Shown: positions 51,853 through 60,973, numbered from the stretch's first letter. The stretch is 64,000 bases of DNA from CAMDHY01 sp046156265 (GCF_046156265.1 NZ_JAWDIR010000046.1:1-64000), one strand, 5' to 3'. Made by a program: numbers and translations. Notes: a model not told the origin generated them from the sequence alone.

Positions 51853-52521
51853 TCAGGCCGCGGCGGACGAGCTGCCCGCTGCGGCCACCACCGCCTCGGT
51901 GTCGGCGATCCAGCCGAACAGGTTGTTCTCGGCGCGGATCAGCGTCAGCGCCGCCGCGTGCACCGCCGGCTCGAAGGCGGCGCAGGCGTCCGCGACCGTC
52001 AGGCAGTAGAAGCCGCGATCGACCGCCTCGCGCATCGTCGACTGCACACAGCACTGGGTGGTGATGCCGCAGAGGATCAGCCGGTCGATGCCGAGCGCGG
52101 TGAGCTTCGCCTGCAGGTCGGTGCGGTGGAAGGCGCCGAAGCCGGGCTTATCGACGACGATCTCGCCCTGGTGCGGCATGAGCTCCGGGATGAAGTCGTG
52201 GCCGGCCTCGCCGCGGATGAGGAAGCGGCCGAGCGGGCCGTCCCGCCCGGCGACCTTGCGCTCCCGCTTCATCGCCGAGGCGTCGGACATGTCGGGCGCG
52301 TAGCCCTCGCGGGTGTGGATCAGCGTCCAGCCGGCCCGCCGCGCGGCGGCCGACAGCGCCGCGACCTTCGGGATCGCCGTGCGCAGCAGCGCCACGTCGT
52401 CGCCCGCCGCGGCGCAGAAGCCGCCGTCCTCGAGGAAGTCGCGCTGCATGTCGATGGCGACGAGCGCCGTGCGCCCGGCCGGCGCGAGGAACACGCGACC
52501 ATCCTCGCAAGCGATCTGCAT
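51853..52521 (-). CDS. Isochorismatase-family hydrolase, biuret amidohydrolase-like
   Basis: A 222-residue protein, ATG 52521. Triad residues Asp24 (AIDMQ), Lys125 (VVDKPG) and Cys158 (TTQCCVQ) are placed as in cysteine hydrolases. Beyond the fold, the segments IHTREGYAPD, GEAGHDFIPELMP and TMREAVDRGFYCL closely resemble biuret hydrolases and RutB-like enzymes, which cleave biuret or ureidoacrylate. Biuret hydrolysis gives allophanate, the substrate of the AtzF enzyme at 44623. The gene is divergent from a LysR regulator and upstream of psuK/psuG. Confidence 0.8.
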   Translation of the reverse strand: MQIACEDGRVFLAPAGRTALVAIDMQRDFLEDGGFCAAAGDDVALLRTAIPKVAALSAAARRAGWTLIHTREGYAPDMSDASAMKRERKVAGRDGPLGRFLIRGEAGHDFIPELMPHQGEIVVDKPGFGAFHRTDLQAKLTALGIDRLILCGITTQCCVQSTMREAVDRGFYCLTVADACAAFEPAVHAAALTLIRAENNLFGWIADTEAVVAAAGSSSAAA

Positions 52522-52619
52522 GTCGTGCCGCTCCCTATCCCTCCGCCGATGCCGGCGGGCCGAGACGAGAAGCATGCGGCGCGCCGTCCTGGCAAGGGGC
52601 AGCTTCGAGGTCCTGCCGG

Positions 52620-53693
52620 ATGAGCCGGCGACGGGCCGGCAACCGCTCTTGCCGCGTGGCAGCCGGTGGTGGACTGTCGTTGCCGGCGACCAGTGATGCG
52701 GAGGCGGCCCTGCCGGTGGATGAGCGCAGCGACAATGCGGCCGCAGGCCCCGTCGCGCCGGGCCGTGGCTTCCGCGGCGCCGTCTCCGACGTCGACCTGC
52801 GCCTCTTGAAGGTCTTCCGCGTCGTCGTCGAGCACGGCGGCTTCGGCCCGGCCGAGGTGGTGCTCGACAAGTCGAAGTCGGCGATCAGCCTCGACATCTC
52901 CGGTCTCGAGCAGCGGCTCGGCGCGACGCTCTGCACCCGCGGCCGCGGCGGCTTCGCCCTCACCGCGGAAGGCCAGGCGGTCTACGCGGCGGCGCGCCAG
53001 CTCTTCGACGACCTCGCCGCCTTCGGCGACCGCGTCGCCACGGCGACCGGCCGGCTCGGGGGCGCCGTCACCGTCTTCCTCGTCGACAACATCGTCTCGG
53101 TCGCCGCAGAACCGATCGCCACCGCACTCGGCGCCTTCGCCCGCCGCCACCCGCGCGTCGCGCTGACGCTCGAATCGGCGACGCCGGGCGGCGTCGAGGC
53201 GGCGGTGCTGGACGGGCGCGCCGACTTCGGCATCTCGGTGCTGCCGCGGGCGCTGGCCGAACTCGAGACGGTGCCGCTGTTCCGCGAGGAGCTCGTGCTC
53301 TATTGCGGCCGCGACCACCCGCTGTTTGCGCTGGCCGACGCGCCCGCCGACCTCGTCCGCACGCACGCGCTGGTGAAGCCGGCCGTCACCGACGACCCGG
53401 TCTTCGCGGCGATGGTCGACGGTTTCCCGCTCAGGGCGTCGGCGAGCAATCTCGACGCTCGCGTCCTGCTCGTGCTCTCCGGCGCTTATCTCGGCTTCCT
53501 GCCGCCGCACTACGCCGGGGCTTGGGTGGCGCGCGGCGAACTCGCCGCCGTGCGCCCGGATCTCTTCCGCACCGAGAACGAGTTCCGCCTCATCGCCCGC
53601 CGCGCCGCTCCGCACGCGGCCGCCGCCCGTGCTCTCAGGCGCGACATGCAGGCGGCCTTCCAGGCCGCCTTCGGCGAGGCGGACGAGCGGTAG
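52620..53693 (+). CDS. LysR-family transcriptional regulator
   Basis: Up to 357 residues from ATG 52620; the HTH begins only at about residue 58 (DVDLRLLKVFRVVVEHGGF), so a later start near 52780 is possible. The LysR pattern continues with SAISLDISGLEQRLGATLCTRGRGGFALTAEGQ and a C-terminal co-inducer domain (VTVFLVDNIVSVAAEPIA...). It faces the biuret-hydrolase-like gene across a 98-nt gap, so it probably controls that gene and psuKG, in the classic divergent LysR layout. Confidence 0.88.
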   Translation: MSRRRAGNRSCRVAAGGGLSLPATSDAEAALPVDERSDNAAAGPVAPGRGFRGAVSDVDLRLLKVFRVVVEHGGFGPAEVVLDKSKSAISLDISGLEQRLGATLCTRGRGGFALTAEGQAVYAAARQLFDDLAAFGDRVATATGRLGGAVTVFLVDNIVSVAAEPIATALGAFARRHPRVALTLESATPGGVEAAVLDGRADFGISVLPRALAELETVPLFREELVLYCGRDHPLFALADAPADLVRTHALVKPAVTDDPVFAAMVDGFPLRASASNLDARVLLVLSGAYLGFLPPHYAGAWVARGELAAVRPDLFRTENEFRLIARRAAPHAAAARALRRDMQAAFQAAFGEADER

Positions 53694-53741
53694 CCAATGG
53701 CGACGGCGCCCGCCCCTGGGGAGGGGCGGGCGAGACGCGCC

Positions 53742-55169
53742 TCAGCCGGTCTGGACGCTGACGAACTTCGGCTGCAGGTAGGCGTTGAGGCCCTCGATGC
53801 CGCCTTCGCTGCCCTGGCCGGAGTCCTTGATGCCGCCGAACGGCGTCTCGGGCATGGCGAGGCCGGCGTGATTGATCGACACCATGCCGCTCTCCACCTC
53901 GCGCGACAGCTTGTTCACCCGGTCGGCGCGCGTCGTGAAGGCGTAGGCGGCGAGGCCGAAGTCGAGGCGGTTCGCCTCCTTCACGGCGGCGTCGAGGTCG
54001 CCGAAGCGCGACACCACCGCGACCGGCCCGAACGGCTCCTCGTTCTGGATGCGCGCCGACAGCGGCACGTCGGTCAGAACCGTCGGCTGGAAGAAGTAGC
54101 CCTGGTTGCCGATGCGCTCGCCGCCGGTCCGGACGGTGGCGCCGTGCTCGACGGCGTCGCGCACGAAGCCCTCGATGGCGTCGACGCGGCGGCTGTTGGC
54201 GAGCGGGCCCATCTGCGTGCCCTCGGCCATGCCGGCGCCCACCTTCAGCGCCGCCGCACCTTCCGCGAAGGCATCGACGAAGCGGTCATAGACGGCGTCC
54301 TGGACGAGGAAGCGCGTCGGCGAGATGCACACCTGGCCGGCGTTGCGGAACTTCATGGCGAGGCTCGTCTTGGCCGCGAGCGCCACGTCGACGTCGTCGC
54401 AGACGATCAGCGGCGCGTGGCCACCGAGCTCGAGCGTCATCCGCTTCAGGTGCTGCGCCGTCAGCGCCGCGAGATGGCGGCCGACCGGCACCGAGCCGGT
54501 GAACGACATCTTGCGGATCACCCGCGACGGGATCAGGTACTCGGAGATCTCCGCCGGCACGCCGAACACGAGGTTGATGACACCGGCCGGCACGCCGGCC
54601 TCCTCGAAGCACTTCACCAGGATCATCGCCGACGTTGGCGTCTCTTCCGGCGCCTTGGCGATGATCGAGCAGCCGGCGGCGAGCGCGCCGCCGAGCTTGC
54701 GGACGAGCTGGCTGACCGGGAAGTTCCACGGGCTGAAGGCGGCAACCGGCCCGACCGGCTCCATCACCACGGCCTGCGTCACCGAAGCCGCGCGGGCCGG
54801 GATCAGGCGCCCATAAGCGCGGCGGCCCTCCTCGGCGTTCCAGTCGATGTGGTCGGCGGAGATCAGCACCTCGACCTTCGCCTCGGCCACCGGCTTGCCC
54901 TGCTCGCGGGTGATCGCCTGGGCGGCCTCGTCGGCGTGGGCGCGCAGCGCGTCGGCCGCCTTTCGCAGCACCTTGCCGCGCTCGAACGGCGAGGTCGCCC
55001 GCCACACCTCGAAGCCCTTCTGGGCGGCGGCGAGCGCCGCATCGAGATCGGCCTTCTCGGCGAAGGCGACCTCGCCGGTGGCGGCACCGGTCGCCGGATC
55101 GAAGACGGTGCCGCGGCGCGTGCCGGACCCGGCCGTCCAGCGGCCGTCGATGAAGAGAGACGCGGTCAT
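53742..55169 (-). CDS. gabD: NAD(P)-dependent aldehyde dehydrogenase, succinate-semialdehyde type
   Basis: A 475-residue enzyme of the ALDH superfamily. PWNFPVSQLVRKLGGALAAGCSIIAKAPEETP marks the NAD-binding loop, LELGGHAPLIV provides the catalytic glutamate and NAGQVCISPTRFLVQ the catalytic cysteine. VESGMVSINHAGLAMPETPFGGIKDSGQG completes the family ending. It resembles GabD-type succinate-semialdehyde dehydrogenases. No other GABA genes are nearby, so the substrate is not certain. Confidence 0.88.
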   Translation of the reverse strand: MTASLFIDGRWTAGSGTRRGTVFDPATGAATGEVAFAEKADLDAALAAAQKGFEVWRATSPFERGKVLRKAADALRAHADEAAQAITREQGKPVAEAKVEVLISADHIDWNAEEGRRAYGRLIPARAASVTQAVVMEPVGPVAAFSPWNFPVSQLVRKLGGALAAGCSIIAKAPEETPTSAMILVKCFEEAGVPAGVINLVFGVPAEISEYLIPSRVIRKMSFTGSVPVGRHLAALTAQHLKRMTLELGGHAPLIVCDDVDVALAAKTSLAMKFRNAGQVCISPTRFLVQDAVYDRFVDAFAEGAAALKVGAGMAEGTQMGPLANSRRVDAIEGFVRDAVEHGATVRTGGERIGNQGYFFQPTVLTDVPLSARIQNEEPFGPVAVVSRFGDLDAAVKEANRLDFGLAAYAFTTRADRVNKLSREVESGMVSINHAGLAMPETPFGGIKDSGQGSEGGIEGLNAYLQPKFVSVQTG

Positions 55170-55318
55170 GGGATCACTCGTTCAGGTGGGGAGGAGGGGG
55201 ACGGGAAGCCGTCGGTGCCCTTCTTTTAGCGCGTCGGGGGCGGAAAGTCCTCCCTGCCGCGACGCGGCTCTGCCTTGCCAGGGGGCGGGGGGCCGAAGTC
55301 CTCCCCTGGCGCGACGCG

Positions 55319-55462
55319 TCCCTCCCCTGTCAGGGGGAGGGACAGACCGCGCAGCGGTCAGGGTGGGGCCCGTCAATCCAAACTGCGCGCCAGTTAGGAT
55401 TGACGGGCCCCCACCTGCCGCGCCTACGGCGCGGCTGTCCTCCCCCCTGGCAGGGGGAGGAC
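55319..55462. repeat. Complex inverted repeat with nested perfect 15-bp stem
   Basis: The outer arms begin GTCCCTCCCCTGTCAGGGGG and end GGCAGGGGGAGGAC, related to the CCTCCCC family. Inside, GGGGCCCGTCAATCC (55365-55379) and GGATTGACGGGCCCC (55397-55411) form a perfect 15-bp stem around a 17-nt loop. It fills the 309-nt spacer before the Dpp-like operon and could act as a strong bidirectional terminator. No gene is visible. Confidence 0.8.
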
Positions 55463-55478
55463 GTGGCGTGCCCGTCGC

Positions 55479-57296
55479 CTAAGCCGCCGCCTCGACGTTC
55501 CCCGCCGGATCGAGCAGGTGGCACGCCGCGAAGCCGCTCCTCGTCGGGATCGGCTTCGGCGTCTCCACCCGGCAGCGACCGAAGGCCGACGGGCAGCGGG
55601 AGGCGAACGAGCAGCCGGGGGCGATGTCGATCGGGCTCGGCGGCTCGCCCTCCAGAATGTACTTCGTCGCGTCGAAGGGCTTCTCCTCCAGCGTCGGCGC
55701 GGCCGAGAGCAGCGCCTTCGTGTAGGGATGCTGCGGGTCGAAGAACAGGTCGTGGTTGTCGGCGAGCTCGACGATCTCGCCGAGATACATCACCGCGATG
55801 CGCGTGCAGACCTTCCGCACCATCGCGAGGTCGTGGGAGATGAACACGTAGGTGAGGTCGTTCTTCGCCTGCAGCTCGCCGAACAGCTCCAGCAGCTTCG
55901 ACTGCTCGCCCTGGTCGAGCGAGGACAGCGTCTCGTCGAGGATGAGCAGCTTCGGCTCGAGCACCAGCGCACGGGCGATCGAGATGCGCTGGCGCTGGCC
56001 GGTCGACAGCGCCGTCGGCAGCTCGTGATAGAGGCTTTCGGCGAGGCCGACCTCTCCCATCGCCTTGCGCACCCGCGCCTCGATCTCCTTTTTCGAAAGC
56101 TCGCCGCGCAAGAGCAGCCCCTCGGCGATCATCCGGCCGACCGGCGAGCGCGGCGGCAGGCTGTTGTAGGGGTCCTGCAGCAGCAGCTGGAACTCGCGCC
56201 GCTTCGCCAGCAGCTCGCGCGAGGAGAGGGTGGCGAGCGAGACGCCGTCGAGGCGGATCTCGCCGGCGTCGGGCTTCTCGAGCCAGGCGAGCAGCCGCGT
56301 CAGCGTGGACTTTCCGCAGCCGGACTCGCCGACGATGCCGAAATTGTCGCCGGGGCGGATGTCGAAGGTGACGCCCCGCACCGCCATCACGCGGTTGTAG
56401 GCATTGAAGTGGCCGCGCCGGCGGACGAGGTAGGTGCGCTCGGCATCGATGACCCGCATCAGCGGTTCGGCGTTCGGGCGCGTCGGCCGGCGCTCCGCCT
56501 CGCCCTCGGTCCAGATCCGCGGCACCTCGGCGATGACGCGCTTCGTGTAGGCGGTCTTCGGTGACTTCAGCAGGGCCGCGATCGGCTGCTCCTCGACGAT
56601 GCGCCCCTCGTGCAGCACGCCGACCCGCTCGGCGATCTGCGCGAGCGAGGCGAGCGAGGAGGCGAGGAAGATCAGCGCCATCTTGTGGCGCTCGCAGAGG
56701 TCGCGCAGCAAGAGCACGGTCTGCGCAGCGATCGTCACGTCGAGCGGCTGCACGACGTTGTCGGCGATCAGCACGGCCGGATCGGCGCAGAGCGCGTCGA
56801 CGATCATGGCGCGCTGCATCATGCCGCCGGAATAGCGGTTGGGGTAGTCGTGGAAGCGCTCGCGCGGAGAGGGGATGCGCACCTCGGCGAGGAGCTGGAT
56901 GATCTTCTCCGTCGCCTCCTTGCGCGACAGGTTCGGTCGCACCGACAGCAGCTTCTCGAGGATCTGCGGACCCACCGGCACCGTCGGGTCGAGCGCGCTC
57001 TGCGGCTTGGAGCCGATGTAGGCGATGTCGCGGCCGACGCGGAAGTCGCCCGCCTCGCGCGGATCGAGGATGTCGCGGCCGGCGAAGCGGATTCGTCCGC
57101 CGGTGTAGGCGAGGTTGCCGGGCAGCCAGTTCGCCAGCGCCCGGCTCAGCACCGTCTTGCCGGAGCCGCTCTCGCCGTAGACGCCGTAGGACTCCATCGA
57201 ATCGACGGAGAACGAGATGCCGGAGAGGATCGGAGCGCCGCCGCCGACGGCGGCGACCGAGAGGTCGGAGACCTCGATGATCCGCGACCGTTCCAT
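55479..57296 (-). CDS. Fused dipeptide-type ABC ATPase (DppD-DppF fusion), first site degenerate
   Basis: A 605-residue protein with two nucleotide-binding domains. NBD1: Walker A GESGSGKT (41-48) and signature YSGGMMQR (155-162), but Walker B ends IADNVV (Asn180 where Glu is expected) and the H-loop position holds Ser213 (LASSLA). NBD2: Walker A GESGCGKST (323-331), Walker B LLILDE, H-loop FISHDLAMV, and signature LSTGQRQR with Thr where the second Gly is normal. A C-terminal OppD/F-type tail with ERGYSFAS-like CSFASRCPSAFGRC is present. It drives peptide or similar uptake through the DppB/DppC-like permeases upstream. Its ATG overlaps the dppC stop (TGATG). Confidence 0.93.
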   Translation of the reverse strand: MERSRIIEVSDLSVAAVGGGAPILSGISFSVDSMESYGVYGESGSGKTVLSRALANWLPGNLAYTGGRIRFAGRDILDPREAGDFRVGRDIAYIGSKPQSALDPTVPVGPQILEKLLSVRPNLSRKEATEKIIQLLAEVRIPSPRERFHDYPNRYSGGMMQRAMIVDALCADPAVLIADNVVQPLDVTIAAQTVLLLRDLCERHKMALIFLASSLASLAQIAERVGVLHEGRIVEEQPIAALLKSPKTAYTKRVIAEVPRIWTEGEAERRPTRPNAEPLMRVIDAERTYLVRRRGHFNAYNRVMAVRGVTFDIRPGDNFGIVGESGCGKSTLTRLLAWLEKPDAGEIRLDGVSLATLSSRELLAKRREFQLLLQDPYNSLPPRSPVGRMIAEGLLLRGELSKKEIEARVRKAMGEVGLAESLYHELPTALSTGQRQRISIARALVLEPKLLILDETLSSLDQGEQSKLLELFGELQAKNDLTYVFISHDLAMVRKVCTRIAVMYLGEIVELADNHDLFFDPQHPYTKALLSAAPTLEEKPFDATKYILEGEPPSPIDIAPGCSFASRCPSAFGRCRVETPKPIPTRSGFAACHLLDPAGNVEAAA

Positions 57297-58216
57297 CACG
57301 CGCCTCCGTAGATCTTGTTGCGCGCCTTCTCGAGTGCCGCACCCATCAGGTTGATCGAGGTCAGCGCCACGGCGAGGAAGACGCCGGGGCTGGTGGCGAT
57401 CCACCAGGCGTTGATGAGGTACTTGCGGGCGTCGGAGATGATCGTGCCGAAGCTCGGTGTCGGCGGCTGGATGCCGAGGCCGAGAAAGCCGAGGATCGCC
57501 TCGAAGATCATGATGCGGGCGATGTCGAGCACCGCCACGAAGGCGATCGGCGGCAGGATGTTGGGGGCGGCGAAGAGGAGCAGGATGCGCCAGTCGCCGG
57601 CGCCCACCACCCTGAGGCCGCGGACGTACTCCTTGCCGCGCTCGGCCACCGCTGCCGATCGCGCCACGCGGGCATAGAGCGGCCAGCCCGACAGCCCGAG
57701 CACCAGGATGATCGTCGGCACCGTCGGCTTCGAGACGCCGAGGATGGTGATCGCCAGGATGATCATCGGAATCGACAGCTGCGCGTCGGTCAGGCGCATG
57801 ATCGCCGTGTCCCACCAGCCGCCCTTGAAGCCGGAGAGCAGGCCGAGGCCGCAGCCGACGATGAACATCAGGGCGACGGTGGTGACGCCGATGAACAGCG
57901 AGTAGCGCAGGCCCACGAGGCAGCGCAGCAGCATGTCGCGGCCGAGCTGGTCGGTGCCGAGCGGATGCGCCCACGACCAGTTCTCGCCGAGGAACAGAGG
58001 CGGCAGGAAGCGCGCCTTCATGTTCATCTTGGTCGCCTCGTAGGGCGAGATCTCCGGCACGATCGCCGAGGCGAGCAGGAGCAGCACGAACACCGTGAAG
58101 CCGATGCGGAAGCCAGTCGAGCGCCAGGCGGTGCCGAGGATCTGCCGGGCGATCGAGCCCTCGACGCGCTTGGGGCCGAGCTCGTCGGGGCCAATGGCGG
58201 CCATGGTGTCAACCAT
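57296..58216 (-). CDS. Dipeptide-type ABC permease (DppC-like)
   Basis: A 306-residue inner-membrane protein. HPLGTDQLGRDMLLRCLVGLRYSL (the DppC hallmark near residue 87), MRLTDAQLSIPMIILAITILG and the EAA-type loop around RGLRVVGAGDWRILLLF are visible, with a final FLGLGIQPPTPSFGTIIS segment. It overlaps the ATPase start. It lies 3 nt after the DppB-like gene. Confidence 0.93.
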   Translation of the reverse strand: MVDTMAAIGPDELGPKRVEGSIARQILGTAWRSTGFRIGFTVFVLLLLASAIVPEISPYEATKMNMKARFLPPLFLGENWSWAHPLGTDQLGRDMLLRCLVGLRYSLFIGVTTVALMFIVGCGLGLLSGFKGGWWDTAIMRLTDAQLSIPMIILAITILGVSKPTVPTIILVLGLSGWPLYARVARSAAVAERGKEYVRGLRVVGAGDWRILLLFAAPNILPPIAFVAVLDIARIMIFEAILGFLGLGIQPPTPSFGTIISDARKYLINAWWIATSPGVFLAVALTSINLMGAALEKARNKIYGGA

Positions 58217-58219
58217 CGC

Positions 58220-59200
58220 TCAGAGCTCCACGCGCGGGTCGATCGAATAGGAGATCAGGTCGACGATGATGTTGACGAACACGAACACCGCGCTCGTCGT
58301 GATGGCGATCCCCTGGATGGTCGGGAAGTCGCGGTTGACGACCGAGTTGACGGTGAGGTGGCCGAGGCCCGGATAGTCGAAGATGTATTCGACCACGAGC
58401 ACGCCGCCGATCAGGGCGGAGAGCTGGATGCCGAGGAGGTTCGCCAGCGGCACGGCGGCGTTGCGGAGCGCGTGGCCATAGACGATGCGCCGTTTCGGCA
58501 GGCCGCGCACGCGCGCCTCGTCGATGAAGTGGCTCTGCATGATCTCGCCGAGCGACACCGTCAGCGTGCGGATCAGGAAGGGCGCGATCTCCACGGCGAG
58601 CACGATCGCCGGCAGGATGACGTAGGCAAAGCCGCGGTAGCCGAGCGCCGGCAGCCAGCCGAGCTGCACGGACAACAGCAGGATCAGGATGATCGCCAGC
58701 CAGAAGTTCGGGATCGAGACGAACAGCGATTGGGTGGCGAAGGCGAGCATCCCCGGCCAGCCGTTCGGTCTGAGGCCGCCGGCGATGCCGATCGGGAAGG
58801 CGATCAGGCAGGCGAAGACGAGCGACACGCCGGCGAGCTGGAGGGTGAGCGGCACCCGCTCGAGGATGAGGTCGGTGACGGCCGCCATGTCGGCGCGCGT
58901 CGGGTCGACGTACTCGCCGCCCTGGGAGATCATGCCGCTTTTCGGGCGCAGGTAGGACTGGCCGAGGTCGCCCTGCAGCAGGCCCCACATGTAGCGGCCG
59001 TATTGCACGATGATCGGGTCGCGCAGACCCATCTTCGTCGCCACTTCCTCGACGACGTTGTCGGGCGCCATGCCGCCGACGATGAGGCGCACCGGGTCGC
59101 CCGGCACGACGCGCAGGAGCGTGAAGATCAGGAGCGACGTCAGGAAGATGATGACGAAGCCCTGAGCGATGCGCTTCAGGAGGAACTCGAGAATGTACAT
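58220..59200 (-). CDS. Dipeptide-type ABC permease (DppB-like)
   Basis: A 326-residue protein from ATG 59200; the frame is open upstream, but the N-terminal MYILEFLLKRIAQGFVIIFLTSLLIFTLLRVVPGDP is the conserved DppB opening. The EAA loop reads FIDEARVRGLPKRRIVYGHALRNAAVPLANLL. It forms the pore with the DppC-like protein. GAGG sequences lie upstream. Confidence 0.93.
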   Translation of the reverse strand: MYILEFLLKRIAQGFVIIFLTSLLIFTLLRVVPGDPVRLIVGGMAPDNVVEEVATKMGLRDPIIVQYGRYMWGLLQGDLGQSYLRPKSGMISQGGEYVDPTRADMAAVTDLILERVPLTLQLAGVSLVFACLIAFPIGIAGGLRPNGWPGMLAFATQSLFVSIPNFWLAIILILLLSVQLGWLPALGYRGFAYVILPAIVLAVEIAPFLIRTLTVSLGEIMQSHFIDEARVRGLPKRRIVYGHALRNAAVPLANLLGIQLSALIGGVLVVEYIFDYPGLGHLTVNSVVNRDFPTIQGIAITTSAVFVFVNIIVDLISYSIDPRVEL

Positions 59201-59410
59201 GCCGCTGCGGCCCCTACGCCATCGGTCGCATCGGGCCGTGTTGCGGCTCCGGAATTTGCGCAAGCCCGGTCGCGCGCGGGCGGCCCGGGAAGTCTCGCGG
59301 AAGGCGGGCCACCCGTAGGTGGCCCGATTTCGCGGGGCGGGGGTGGGGGCTCAGCCCCCACCATGCGGCAGTCCTCCGGCTCCGCCCGCCGATCGGCTCG
59401 GTCGAAGCGA

Positions 59411-60973
59411 TCAGCCGAGGGTCGCCTTGTTCGCGTCCATCATGCCGTTCGGGTAGATGTAGAGGCCCTCGAGCTCCTTGCGGTAGGCATGGATGAACAC
59501 CGAGGTGAACAGCGACAGCGCCGGCGCCTTCATGGCGATCATCGGCAGGGTCTCCTTCTGCAGGATGTCCTGGCGCTCGTTCACCGTGCCGGCGTTGCGC
59601 TCCTTGTCGAGCACCGCGTCGATCTCGGGGTCCTCGATGCCGCAGATGCGCTTCGACGAGGAGTGGAAGTGCGTGCGCAGCACGAGGTCGGGCTCCGGCG
59701 AACCGGTGCACCATCCGCAGTCGATCATGTTGCCTTCGCCGCCGCCGGGCTTGTCGTAGAGCAGGTTGCCCCACGCCGCGAGCTCGAGCACCTGCAGGTT
59801 CACCGGGAAGCCCTGTTCCTGCAGCATCGCGGCGATCACCTCGCCATATTCCTTCGTCTTCGGATAGAAGCCGACGGAGGTGTAGTAGGTGAGCTCGGGC
59901 AGGCCCTGGCCGTTCGGGAAGCCCGCTTCGGCGAGCAGCGCCTGGCACTTCTCCGGATCGAACTCCGGATAGTTGTCGACCTCGGTGTAGCCGAACTTCA
60001 CCGGCGAGATGTGCGCCTTCGAATAGGTGCCGGAGACGCCGAGCACGTCGAGCAGCACGCTGCGGTCGATGGCGTGGCAGGCGGCCTGACGGATGCGGAC
60101 GTCGTCGAAGGGCGGCTTCGAGCAGCGGAAGAACAGGTACTTGTTCTCCACCGACACCGCCCGGTTGATCTCGAAGCGGTCGTCCTTCTCGATCGTGTCG
60201 ACCTGCTCCTGCTCGAGGCGCTCGATGATGTCGGCCTCGCCGTTGAGCAGCGCAAGCGTGCGGGTCGTGGTGTCACCGACATAGCGGTATTCGACGGCGG
60301 GGATGCCCGGCTTGCCGAGATAGAAGTCCGGGTTCGCCTCCATGAAGGTCGAATCGCCCTTCTGCTGGACGAAGCGGAAGGGGCCGGTGCCGTTCGGCTT
60401 CGCCGACAGCTGCGCCTTGTTGGCCACGTCCTTCGCCGACATGATCGGCAGGAACGATGACAGGTAGTAGAAGAGCGTCGCCGGGTAGCCGAATTCGCCG
60501 GTCTTGATGTGGCAGGTCAGGTCGTCGATCACCTCGACCTTCACCTGGCCCGGATACCACTGCGCCGGACGGTCCGGCTGGCAGCCGTACTCGTAGGTCG
60601 CCTTGACGTCGGCGGCGGTGAACGGGGTGCCGTCGTGGAACTTCACGCCGGGCCGCAGCTTCGCCTCGAGGGTGAAGTCGTCGATCGATTCGAGCGACGT
60701 CGCGAGCTCGAAGATCAGCTCGGTCGGGTTCTCCGGGCGCATCGGCGCGCGCGTCAGATAGCCGAACATGAAGCCCTCGGCGATCAACTGGCCGAGGTTC
60801 GTGTGGGTGGTCGGGTCCCAGTTTCCGGTCAGCGCCTCGGCGGCGAGGAAGCGCAGGGTCTTGGCATCCTGCGCGAAGGCCGAGGAGAACAGAAAGTCGG
60901 GATTGAGCCGCCCGATGCCGAACGCGCCGGCGCCGGCGAGCGTCCCCTGCATCAAAGTCCGCCTGGAAATCAT
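59411..60973 (-). CDS. Dipeptide/oligopeptide-type ABC substrate-binding protein (family 5)
   Basis: A 520-residue protein, ATG 60973, with a signal region SRRTLMQGTLAGAGAFGIGR that carries a twin-arginine motif. The family-5 body shows LRPGVKFHDGTPFTAADVKATYEYG, GTGPFRF, ADIIERLEQEQVDTI and VRIRQAACHAIDRSVLLD. It binds a peptide or small organic ligand in the periplasm. It is the first gene of the minus-strand Dpp-like operon; a 210-nt gap to the DppB gene contains a GGGTGGGGGCTCAGCCCCCACC hairpin-like repeat around 59340. Confidence 0.92.
   Translation of the reverse strand: MISRRTLMQGTLAGAGAFGIGRLNPDFLFSSAFAQDAKTLRFLAAEALTGNWDPTTHTNLGQLIAEGFMFGYLTRAPMRPENPTELIFELATSLESIDDFTLEAKLRPGVKFHDGTPFTAADVKATYEYGCQPDRPAQWYPGQVKVEVIDDLTCHIKTGEFGYPATLFYYLSSFLPIMSAKDVANKAQLSAKPNGTGPFRFVQQKGDSTFMEANPDFYLGKPGIPAVEYRYVGDTTTRTLALLNGEADIIERLEQEQVDTIEKDDRFEINRAVSVENKYLFFRCSKPPFDDVRIRQAACHAIDRSVLLDVLGVSGTYSKAHISPVKFGYTEVDNYPEFDPEKCQALLAEAGFPNGQGLPELTYYTSVGFYPKTKEYGEVIAAMLQEQGFPVNLQVLELAAWGNLLYDKPGGGEGNMIDCGWCTGSPEPDLVLRTHFHSSSKRICGIEDPEIDAVLDKERNAGTVNERQDILQKETLPMIAMKAPALSLFTSVFIHAYRKELEGLYIYPNGMMDANKATLG

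Noticed and set aside
57965..60460. 831-codon plus-strand open frame
   Set aside because: Antisense to DppB and DppA-like genes with clear family motifs; composition is typical of shadow frames.
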